A program made the translations under genes and the position numbers. The notes beneath the pieces were generated by a model, which did not search any database, was not told where the DNA came from, and saw only the letters and a list, made by a program, of their open reading frames with translations. A stretch of 22,140 nucleotides of DNA from a virus: positions 1-22,140 of the IMG/VR virus record IMGVR_UViG_3300031974_001765. One strand, written 5' to 3'. Below are positions 1 through 8,300 of this stretch, in pieces; position 1 is the first letter of the stretch, and each line of letters begins with the position of its first letter.

Positions 1-2284
1 TATTGAAAGCGAAGTTTTCAGTTCCAGTACCGTAGTCAGAGGAAGATACGGAACCTCCAACCTCATCTCTATCCCAGAAGGAATGGTGATCCCCCATATC
101 CTCCATGATAATATTTGATCCGTTATTAGCAACTAAGCAAGCTCTAGTCGCATGAAGCTCGACAGCCGTGTGGTTTTGTGAATCTTCAAGGCCCCAACCG
201 CTAACATCGATGTTAGCACCGTCTTCAGTTTTGTGGGGCTCGAACTTTATTGTGGAGTTTGCGTCAGCTAAAACATCGACACCAAACTGTCCTATTAAGG
301 TAGGACCGCTAAACCTACAGCTAGAGTTGTTATTAACGGAAATACCTGCGGACTTTACTTGATTTAGAACACCCTCAGGACCTATCAGTATAGAGGCTGC
401 GTGCTTTCCTCCTCTAAACAAGGCTTCTGAATTATTGTTAGCTCTAAGCAAACATCCGTCTACGAAACTGGCTCTCTTATATTCGATTGGAGATCCAGTT
501 CCACCTGGGGAAACTAACCTTCCATAAACAATCTCACACTTAGAGTTGTCTAGGTCAATGCCTGGGGAAGTATTTGATTGAGAGAACCCAGACACATCAA
601 CTCCCATGTTTAGAGAGAAGGTAGAGTAAGGAGAGCTTGTGTAAGCCTGCTCATGTGTCTCTGGTTTGAATGACGAGTTAACCATCTTAAGGTGCCTGCC
701 GTTTGAACAGAAACCTATTTGATAGTTGTGAGATAGCGTTTGAGTTTCGTTAAGAGCAACCAGAGTTTCTCTACCACCTACGGTATTGTAAACAACATTA
801 GAGTTCAGGAGGTTCATTCCGAAGTCCTGATTAAGCTCAACCCACATATTGTCTAGTCTAACAGTAGAACCGAAGCCCTTTAACCCTGTCTTGTTACCAT
901 ACAAGGACAAGTATCCTTTAAGGTCTATTGTAGAATTTCTAGCGTCTATACCTGTAAGGTTATACGATGAGTTAATGATGGTGTAATCAGGATCATCGTT
1001 TCTAGACTGACCTCCAGTTAGAACGGAGTTGTCCAGCAGGATTCCAGTATCATGGTTCTGAATGTTAAAGAAGTAGTCGAGACCTGATACATAGGTGTCA
1101 GGCTTGATTACGATCTCGCTATTAACAACCTTAAGACCGTAGGTATCCCTACCGTGTCGAGTCGTGGTGGTAAGGGGCTCATAGTTTCTACTAGAAGCAA
1201 ACCCTCTTCTCAAGTATACCTTTGAGTTTTCAATAAGGCATCCTACCTCTTTAGATCTCATGGACCCGCAATGCTCCAAGGTCACATTTTCACAGTTAGA
1301 AACCTTGATTCCAACTGTGCCGCTCATTGAAGACTCACTATCATCGTAAGTATAAGGTTCGGAGTAGGAGTCTCCTGCGGGGTCAGTGATAAATCCTCTA
1401 ATGAAAATAGGACCATCACAGTTTGATATGTTAATGTGCCTTAAATAGTTTGAGGTAAAGAATCCGTGTATAGGATCATCAGAATTGTTGGGTACAACAG
1501 TTCTTCTTATAAATGTACCGTCAGTCTCAGCAAAGGTAGAAGCGTCTAAGGTTTCCCATGTTCCTTCCGATCCTATGCCAGATCTTGCGGGTATAGGATA
1601 GAAAACCCTAAGGGTGTTCAGTTTGTCGTGTATACCTTCAGTCATCCTGTCTGGTCTGTATGAAGCTGCGTTGCCGTCATACGCTACCTGACAAAAAGCC
1701 CTAGCGGGATACTTTCCCGAAATAGTTGCTTGATTGAATAGATCCGCAATGTTAGCTGATGCTAATAGACAAGAAGTATCTTGTTGAGTTTGATACATGT
1801 CCGTGGAGGATACTGCTACAACGGAATCATTTAGAACTGTCCTAGAATAGGAACTTGCGCTGTAAGATGTAAGCTTTAATCTGTTTATAATCTCAAGCTT
1901 TCCGTCACCCTCGCACTTAATATTATCAAGGTCTAGCCCGCCTGCATCTCCTGAAACACAAACCTCAATAAGGGTTGGCATTCTAATGATTTCAGGAAGT
2001 GCCTTGATAGCAGATGAAAGATCAGTAAAGAAGTTACAGCTAACATCTAGCTCCGTAGGGATAGAGGATGATACCGCGAGCACCATTCCTGGTATGGACG
2101 AAGTAGGCCACCCTAGCTTCTCCCAAAGGTAGTCCGTCCGCTCCTCTAAATCATAAAGGGGAAGGTTGTCCTGCTCCCAGTTGTAGAAAGAGCTAGTGTC
2201 ATGCTTGGTTACGAATGGGTTCCAGTAGTCGCTTAATAGGACCCCTGAACTTACCGTATATAAATCGTCTGAGTTGAATGCCAT
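1..2284 (-). CDS. Parallel beta-helix tail spike/fibre adhesin (C-terminus cut by window edge)
   Basis: An ATG at 2284-2282 opens a frame with no stop down to base 1, giving 761 codons; the C-terminus lies outside the window. Residues 1-150 form a non-repetitive head with Trp, Asp and Asn-rich segments, probably for attachment to the baseplate. From about residue 280 the protein is built of irregular 20-30 residue coils that each end in short beta strands with an Asn-Ser or Asn-Cys turn (ISNCDG, SNCENVTL, ENSKVYL, VNSEIVI, LDNSVL, RNSTIDL, NNSSCRF). This is the look of a right-handed parallel beta-helix with an Asn ladder, a fold common in phage tailspikes and receptor-binding proteins. No catalytic residues can be assigned, so it may be a binding protein or a depolymerase. 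It starts one base after the preceding stop and lacks a clear ribosome site, so translation is probably coupled. Fold inferred by eye; role inferred from position at the fibre end of the operon. Confidence 0.75.
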   Translation of the reverse strand, partial: MAFNSDDLYTVSSGVLLSDYWNPFVTKHDTSSFYNWEQDNLPLYDLEERTDYLWEKLGWPTSSIPGMVLAVSSSIPTELDVSCNFFTDLSSAIKALPEIIRMPTLIEVCVSGDAGGLDLDNIKCEGDGKLEIINRLKLTSYSASSYSRTVLNDSVVAVSSTDMYQTQQDTSCLLASANIADLFNQATISGKYPARAFCQVAYDGNAASYRPDRMTEGIHDKLNTLRVFYPIPARSGIGSEGTWETLDASTFAETDGTFIRRTVVPNNSDDPIHGFFTSNYLRHINISNCDGPIFIRGFITDPAGDSYSEPYTYDDSESSMSGTVGIKVSNCENVTLEHCGSMRSKEVGCLIENSKVYLRRGFASSRNYEPLTTTTRHGRDTYGLKVVNSEIVIKPDTYVSGLDYFFNIQNHDTGILLDNSVLTGGQSRNDDPDYTIINSSYNLTGIDARNSTIDLKGYLSLYGNKTGLKGFGSTVRLDNMWVELNQDFGMNLLNSNVVYNTVGGRETLVALNETQTLSHNYQIGFCSNGRHLKMVNSSFKPETHEQAYTSSPYSTFSLNMGVDVSGFSQSNTSPGIDLDNSKCEIVYGRLVSPGGTGSPIEYKRASFVDGCLLRANNNSEALFRGGKHAASILIGPEGVLNQVKSAGISVNNNSSCRFSGPTLIGQFGVDVLADANSTIKFEPHKTEDGANIDVSGWGLEDSQNHTAVELHATRACLVANNGSNIIMEDMGDHHSFWDRDEVGGSVSSSDYGTGTENFAFN

Positions 2285-2285
2285 T

Positions 2286-2867
2286 TTAGAATTGTATTGT
2301 CCAAACAAATATTAACGAGAAAGATCTCGTTTTTCTTATACCAGGGAACGGTCTGTAAGCGACTAGGATAGGTGCATGAGGATCAAGACCCCTAGGGTTT
2401 CTCATAAAGAGTCCGATCTCATCAATATCCTCGTCAACATTTAAAGTATTAGGGTCTAAGACTAAAGTAAACCTTACTGAGGTTGGGGTTACTTTATGTA
2501 TATTACTAAATTTTATTCTTGGGAAATCCTTTGCAAGACCTAAAGAACCGTCCTCTATGGGAGTAAACTGCTCTATAACAAGACCCGCATTAGCGCCGTA
2601 ATCCGCCTCATCGAACTGGCCGTTAAGCGTGAAGGAAGAAGCTCCGTAATTAGTAGTATCCCCACCAGAGCCACATGCGAAGTTTAGAATCTGATATCCA
2701 AGGATGGATTGGCTACCTGAAGCTGAGAATAAATGAGACAGGGCCACACCCATGCCTGATGTAATGACATTATTCTCCTCCCACACCAATTCTTTAGTGT
2801 GATCATCTTCGTAGATCTTCCAGATCTCTACATGCCCTTTGGGCTTAAGCTCTTTGGTAACGCTCAT
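2286..2867 (-). CDS. Tail-tip/fibre-region structural protein, third of three tandem paralogues (193 aa)
   Basis: This protein shares two landmarks with the two genes upstream of it. The N-terminal one is a KGxVxI strand, then E-N-x-I-x-x-G-x-G and a short hydrophobic helix ending LFSAS (residues 10-50). The C-terminal one is an E-I-G-L-F motif, RNPRG, a VAYRPF strand and a final FVWTIQF strand (residues 145-193). Proteins with a 'GLF ... ARR.F ... W.I.F' end are frequent in phage tail-tip and fibre-attachment clusters, but I cannot assign a precise role. It is the smallest of the three, with a short middle part. The start at 2867 follows a 53-base gap, the only sizeable one in the block, and has no strong Shine-Dalgarno sequence. 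Its stop is one base before the beta-helix gene. Structural role is inferred from context. Confidence 0.75.
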   Translation of the reverse strand: MSVTKELKPKGHVEIWKIYEDDHTKELVWEENNVITSGMGVALSHLFSASGSQSILGYQILNFACGSGGDTTNYGASSFTLNGQFDEADYGANAGLVIEQFTPIEDGSLGLAKDFPRIKFSNIHKVTPTSVRFTLVLDPNTLNVDEDIDEIGLFMRNPRGLDPHAPILVAYRPFPGIRKTRSFSLIFVWTIQF

Positions 2868-2920
2868 GGCTATACTTAATTATATACTTCTTGTGAATAC
2901 TGAAAGCGAGTTTGCTAACC
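2868..2920 (-). other. Only sizeable intergenic gap in the late block
   Basis: These 53 bases separate paralogues two and three, while every other junction in the 21 kb block is an overlap or a one-base gap. On the minus strand the gap holds TATAAT at 2884-2879, but no good -35 box. The position would give a leader of only about five bases before the ATG at 2867. It could be a weak promoter, an RNA-processing site or a scar of the gene duplication. No hairpin terminator is apparent. Confidence 0.35.
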
Positions 2921-3577
2921 TCATTGAAAATCTATTGACCAGTCGATATCCACGGAAAACTGGTCCGTCTTAGCAATAGAGTGTTGTAGTATCTTGTATG
3001 CCGACAAAACAGGTCTATCATCGGATCTGAATTTCCTAGGATTTCTAATAAAAAGACCAAACTCTTTAAGATCCTGCCCTACCGCAGCCCCTTCATCTAT
3101 ATTAAGTTTTATGTGTATGGCGTCCTCGACAAATCTAGCCGTGGAGGATTTCTCTAGCAGAGCTACTGGCTGATCCTCGTAAATATACGAAAGGTCCGCA
3201 GGGGCTAAAAACTGCTCCTCGACCGTTATTATCTGCTTCTCTTCGACATGAACCGTAGTATCAGTGCCATACTCTGCATAAGTTAAAGGAGTTGAGAGTT
3301 CATAGAAGTTATTCTCGACATCCTCTGGTAGAAGATCCTCCCATCCGTCAAACTGTTCGTCCGTTAAGGAACCCGTTTCCACATAAGAGCTTGTTCCCAT
3401 TTGAAAATATGCAAATTGAAAGTCCGATACATTTCCGTCGAATAGCTCTGAATTGGTAGTAAATAGGTTAACTAAAGCCAACCCTAACCCGTCTGTAATT
3501 ATATTACACTCCTCAGAGCAGACTTGCTCCTTAGTGCCATCCTTGTAAACCTTCGTTATTGTTACGCTACCTTTCAT
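2921..3577 (-). CDS. Tail-tip/fibre-region structural protein, second of three tandem paralogues
   Basis: With the start chosen here the product has 218 residues. It begins MKGSVTI, matching MKGEVEI of the upstream paralogue and PKGHVEI of the downstream one. It keeps the conserved ECNIITDGLG turn, a LFTT helix end, and the C-terminal EFGLFIRNPRKF, LSAYKI and DWSIDF elements. The middle is acidic and differs from its relatives. The start at 3577 forms an ATGA overlap with the preceding stop, as at several other junctions, and has GGAG 12 bases upstream. An in-frame ATG at 3595 would add six residues (MEIEIP) and has AGGG four bases upstream, so the start is not certain. The protein is probably a virion component at the baseplate rim or fibre base; that is inferred from its neighbours and family pattern, not from a recognised named family. 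Confidence 0.75.
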   Translation of the reverse strand: MKGSVTITKVYKDGTKEQVCSEECNIITDGLGLALVNLFTTNSELFDGNVSDFQFAYFQMGTSSYVETGSLTDEQFDGWEDLLPEDVENNFYELSTPLTYAEYGTDTTVHVEEKQIITVEEQFLAPADLSYIYEDQPVALLEKSSTARFVEDAIHIKLNIDEGAAVGQDLKEFGLFIRNPRKFRSDDRPVLSAYKILQHSIAKTDQFSVDIDWSIDFQ

Positions 3578-5313
3578 AGGAATTTCAATCTCCATATAAC
3601 CCTAACATCACCATGGTTGTTTAGACCTTGGTTAGTGCCTTCATCCCTAGACACCACGATATTGTCGTTGAATGTTTTCCTTGCTATCAACTTCTTTTTG
3701 AACTCATCGCCTGCGTCTACATCTTTATTGTATGGAGGCTGTGTGTTGAGGTCTCTCAAGGTTTTTTCTAGATCAAGGGTGTATAGCCCTGCTTCAAATA
3801 TACCTCCATAGAAGTTAGATACAATTGCGTCAGGTTGGGGTATGATAGTTACACAAGATATTTCTCCAACAGAGGAGAAGTCTGCGTTTGCTGATACTAT
3901 CAACCTGCCTGACGCATCCGCCGTATCTCCAAGAGTGGGGTAGTAAGCCCTAATAAACCCGTCCTTATCCATGGTTCTTAAGGATGCATAAGACCCGCTG
4001 ACGCCCACTGCGGATGCCGTTAAAGAGCTAAAATCATTTCCTTGCACAGATGCTACCGTGATACCGCTAGTTGGAGCGTAGCATCCTATATGATAACTTA
4101 AATTATCTGAAACGATAGAGGATGCGCCACTTCCTACATCCCATCCCACTAAGTAACTACTTACATAAATATCATCGAACGAGTTGAAGTTTTTATTATG
4201 ATACCCATCTATGACAAGATCGGAGATGTCTTCCACAGAATACACAGCATGAGGTTCTAGTTCTGTGTTTATAGGATTAGGCATCTCGGGGGCACTAGCT
4301 ACAGCGTTGTAGGCTGAAGTGTCCGTGTAAAGAGTTCCTACTGAGTTACTACCTAGCATGATGCCAGATAAAGATACTGGAGTAGTGAACTCAGAGTAAT
4401 TAGTTATTTGAGACTCCGCTAAGGTGGGCTCGTAATCAGTTGGAAAATTACTCATTACAGCCATAGGTCGTGAAACATAAACACTGCCTAGAGAATCCCT
4501 AACATCAGGGTTAGTAAAACCAAGACCTGTGGCATCAAAAGGAAGTGAAGGATATATTCTAACTCTATGTACGGAACCTGATCCCGTGTCTGACCTAGGA
4601 ACAACACAAGCTCTATACCATCCGTTTCCTAGATTTTTTAAGAATCCTGTTGAGAACTGTGAGTTGGGAGTAAGATCCCTATTGGAGTCTAAAAGGTCTG
4701 CGTTACCACTAGCATCCCATTTGACAACTAGATAAGTATCGGTCCCGTTTTGGTCTAGACCGATTGTACTATACCTTGTCCCGCTAACCTTGTCAGGAGG
4801 AAGTTCTGGCCTGTACTTTAAATCTATGGAGAAAGAGATTTTATCATCCTTACCGTCAGTCTCTTTTCCATTAAGCGCGGTATCCTGGCATAAAGACTTT
4901 CCTTCCTTATCGGTTGATATGGCACTTGCAGTTAGGAGGAATACATTGCTACTTGTATCGGGAGCAGTCTCGTCGCTTACCGCGCTGACGCCGAGATTGA
5001 AGCTTTCCCAAGATGCGTTGGTTAAGTCTTCTGAGTAATCTATAGCATTTATGTTATAGAACTTATGCTCGTTATGTAAGTATCCTAGAGTTCCTTTTCC
5101 AAAAGCAAGTGCTTGAATTGTAAAGTTAGAAGCATCTAGCCTTGCTTGAACATCCTCAGAGGTTCCGCGAGCACCTTCAGCAACTATAGATGAAGGGGTT
5201 GTAAGAAGTGAAACCATAGTCTCACCGAACCCGTCCATGATAAGGTTATCTTCTTTTAGAATAGTTTGGGCAACACCATCAACTATTGATACAATCTCTA
5301 CTTCACCCTTCAT
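3574..5313 (-). CDS. Expanded tail-tip paralogue with inserted carbohydrate-binding-like domain (579 aa)
   Basis: The first 75 residues and the last 80 match the two smaller downstream genes: MKGEVEI, EDNLIMDGFG, LLTT and LAFGKGTLG at the front, then FEAGLYTLD, KLIARKTF and VIWRLKF at the end. Between them lies a large insert. Residues about 90-298 read as a beta-sandwich of the kind often seen in phage tail proteins: an opening YSEDLTNASW, a core DKISFSIDLKYR, a LGNGWYRACVV strand, and a closing VYVSRPMAVM...YEPT. Such domains are CBM-like and are usually taken to bind glycans. Residues about 300-495 are further beta-rich sequence without a recognised family. The gene shares one base with the stop of the gp7-like gene (TGATG) and overlaps the next gene by four bases. 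Likely a fibre or fibre-adaptor protein that contacts the host surface; function is inferred. Confidence 0.75.
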   Translation of the reverse strand: MKGEVEIVSIVDGVAQTILKEDNLIMDGFGETMVSLLTTPSSIVAEGARGTSEDVQARLDASNFTIQALAFGKGTLGYLHNEHKFYNINAIDYSEDLTNASWESFNLGVSAVSDETAPDTSSNVFLLTASAISTDKEGKSLCQDTALNGKETDGKDDKISFSIDLKYRPELPPDKVSGTRYSTIGLDQNGTDTYLVVKWDASGNADLLDSNRDLTPNSQFSTGFLKNLGNGWYRACVVPRSDTGSGSVHRVRIYPSLPFDATGLGFTNPDVRDSLGSVYVSRPMAVMSNFPTDYEPTLAESQITNYSEFTTPVSLSGIMLGSNSVGTLYTDTSAYNAVASAPEMPNPINTELEPHAVYSVEDISDLVIDGYHNKNFNSFDDIYVSSYLVGWDVGSGASSIVSDNLSYHIGCYAPTSGITVASVQGNDFSSLTASAVGVSGSYASLRTMDKDGFIRAYYPTLGDTADASGRLIVSANADFSSVGEISCVTIIPQPDAIVSNFYGGIFEAGLYTLDLEKTLRDLNTQPPYNKDVDAGDEFKKKLIARKTFNDNIVVSRDEGTNQGLNNHGDVRVIWRLKFL

Positions 5314-8300
5314 CAGTTGTAAAACTCCAATTCATTATATCTGTTGTCAGTGAACCAAGTTGTGTCATTTTGATAAGAAGCAGGATGTATTCTGTAATTC
5401 ATCCTTCCACCACCGCTGGTTCCGTAAAGGTCCTCAGTCTTAGAGTTATCCCTAGAAGATATCTCTTCAGAAACATATCTAAAGTGTCTAAAGGCTCTAA
5501 GTAAGTTTTCTGGCGACACGGGATATTGTACTACATCCTCAACAACCATATGGCTTCCTAACTCTAACCCTTGCATACCTAGCTCTTCTGGGGAAAGTAG
5601 ATAGTCTCCTTGTTGAGCAAACTCGCCCACATATTTTGTTGTATCTATGAAAACCTCTGTAGAGGGTGAATCTGTAAGAAGATCCTCAGTTACCCAACGA
5701 GACTTTATGTATGCATATACTTTAGAATACAGCTTTGGTTTCTCAGGTGTTTGAACTACAGGAGAAGTGAAAGCGTATGTAATCTTCTCTCCATTTAGCA
5801 GTATTTCACCATCCTCGTTGACATACATTGCGGTCCCACTAGGAACAGTAGATCCATCAGGTTTATAGAAAAGTATTGATGACACAGTTGCTTGCTCTGC
5901 TTTAGAGAAGTCTGGTATCTCGACTACTTCATTTGTTTTGGTGCAGTAGTTGAAGTAATTGTCAACTATTTGCATACCAGTGTACATCCAGTATTTTCTA
6001 GAGTTAGCCGCTGTATCGGACTCAGGCGCAGTGATTGGGAAAACCTCCACAACATAGCTCTGGTCAAGCCTATGCACTTGATTATGCGCTTGGAAGTAAT
6101 TTAAAGGAACCTTCACGGGTCGGTTCTTTGTATCAAACTTAATTTTATTAACCGTCAAGTTACTAGCGTCAAGGGATAGTAATGAAAGCTTTGCAGGCTC
6201 ACTGTCCTCGTAGCAGGGTATTACATTTTCTAAAACACTGTCCTGCTGCATATCAAAAGTATGAGCAAGTTCGTTCTTAGTTCTAGTTATCCCGTTTCTA
6301 TTTCCTGTAATATAAGATGCATCGTACATCTTCCAGGTTCCATCGGGCATGTAGTTCCAAAAAACCTTGTTACCGTTAACATCATTCTCAGGAACAGTAT
6401 GAATCCAAACACCTAAGGTTCCTCCTCCGATTCTGTTGCTATACTCTTCAAGGAACTGTGAGCTTACCTCGAAACTGAAATCGTGCTCAGGAACTAGCTT
6501 GTTGATTCTTGGACCGTATGAACCTCCACCACCATTATCAGAACCTATGTGATACCTTAGTCTAGGCAGACCGTGAATAGGCTTCATAGTAATAAAGTTC
6601 TTGCCTACTAAATGAGTAGGACCTCCAAGAATACTTCTATCAGCAGATAAGTTGAAGCAGGACATTACATTTCCTGTTGGAGTTCTTAAATCAACCACCT
6701 CTACTCCACTTAACATACCAAAGGATCGCTTTTCCGCTTGCTCTCCTACATACAGGTCAGCTAAAGTATTACCGTCATAAGCATCAACTAAACTTGCATT
6801 AGCTAGAGAGAACACATATTCATCAGATACGGCTCCTGATATCCTGTTATGAGAACTATCGTACTCTGATCCTCTAACAGTTAGTTTTGCATTATACGCA
6901 AGTGGACCGAACGCATGGGATATGACACTAAGTCCTCCATCCTCAAGCGAATTCAACTCAGCGTCCGCAACTGGGTGATTCCCTAGCTGCTTTATGTAAG
7001 CATCGTACAGTCTGTGAATCCCTGCGAAGAGGCTCTTACACCCAGGCTTCGTCTGACCGAACTCAAAATCGTAGTAGTTTGATATTGAATCCTCACCAGT
7101 ATTCATGAGATAATTGGTCAAGCTTTCCACGCTATCTCTAAACGAAGAGGTGTCCAGTAATCTGCTATTCCTTTCGTATATTGCAGCGGCTTTAGCCCTA
7201 GTCTTCTCTTCTATTAATTTGTTAATTAGAATCACAACCTCCGAAAGATTGCTTCTATCAACAAAGAAATGCTCTTGATCTTTTTCTATACTGGAGGTGT
7301 TGGCATAAGTTTGAGCACCTCTTATTTCGTAACAGGCCGAAGTCTCCACACCCTTGTATATTGATGAAGAGTCTACTGTTTCACACTTATCCCACACACC
7401 ACTTACAGGGAATACTACTGGAGTATAGCTGTAAGAACTCGTCTGCCAACCTAGAGGTAAGAACTCATAGGATGCATCATCAGAGGGGTTAGGGTCATAA
7501 GTTACAGTTGTGGATGATACGCCGTTATAGAAAGTTGGTTGGTTGTAACCTGTTCTAGCGTACCACTCACCTTTTGTTAAAGTCTTGGAGTGATCTCTTC
7601 TGCGTACTGCTGTTCTAGGAGCTTCAGCGGTGTAAGGTCCTGATGCAGTTAAAGGGTTTCTAGTAGTCCTAGCCTGACCGAAGATAATCTGCTCCCTCTT
7701 AAAGCATGGTAAGAGCCCGTGAATAATATGAGTCTTAGTAGGATCCTCTACAAAGGAAGGCGTGTAAATATCTCTGCCTCTTAAACCTAAGGATGAATCT
7801 CTCATGTCTAGGCTAGAAGCTTGCCACGATGCAGTCAGTCCAGAAGGTGCTTGAAGCTCAACTAGAGAATACTTTACCTTTGGGAAAAAGTAATCTCCTG
7901 ACGATATCTGTTCGACACCACTTATATCAACATGCACCCTAGGTATAGCCTTAGCTGGGCTGAAGTCTTCGACGGAAGCCAGAGAGTTAGTGAAGTCGTA
8001 TCGGTTATAGTTTGGTGATTGGAAGAAGTCCATATCAAACCCTCCTCCCGATACAGTGAAGTCGAAGTGAGAAGATTTAGCATTCCACATAGGAAGATAC
8101 TTCAATCTTCTCTTATCAAAACTGTTGATTATGTGGTCATGATTGGGTGGAGTATTTAGAACATCTGTAAAAAACAGGAAGGTACTGTTGTATTTCTTTA
8201 TAGGCTGATTGCCAGATACAGTGTTACTTAGTACGAATGTTTTAAAGGTATCCACATACTGAGAACTTACCCCTAAACACTTTAACTCCTCTGAAAAGAA

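Noticed and set aside
2879-2884. TATAAT on the minus strand in the 53-base gap as a promoter for the last two genes
   Set aside because: No -35 box better than 3 of 6 matches is found at 16-18 bases, and the leader would be about five bases. Kept only as a note on the gap.
3524-3811. Plus-strand open frames within the late block (e.g. 168-362, 3524-3811, 9944-10237, 19478-19768)
   Set aside because: They lie opposite well-supported minus-strand genes, are Ser/Leu-rich as expected for antisense shadows, and have no ribosome sites or family motifs.
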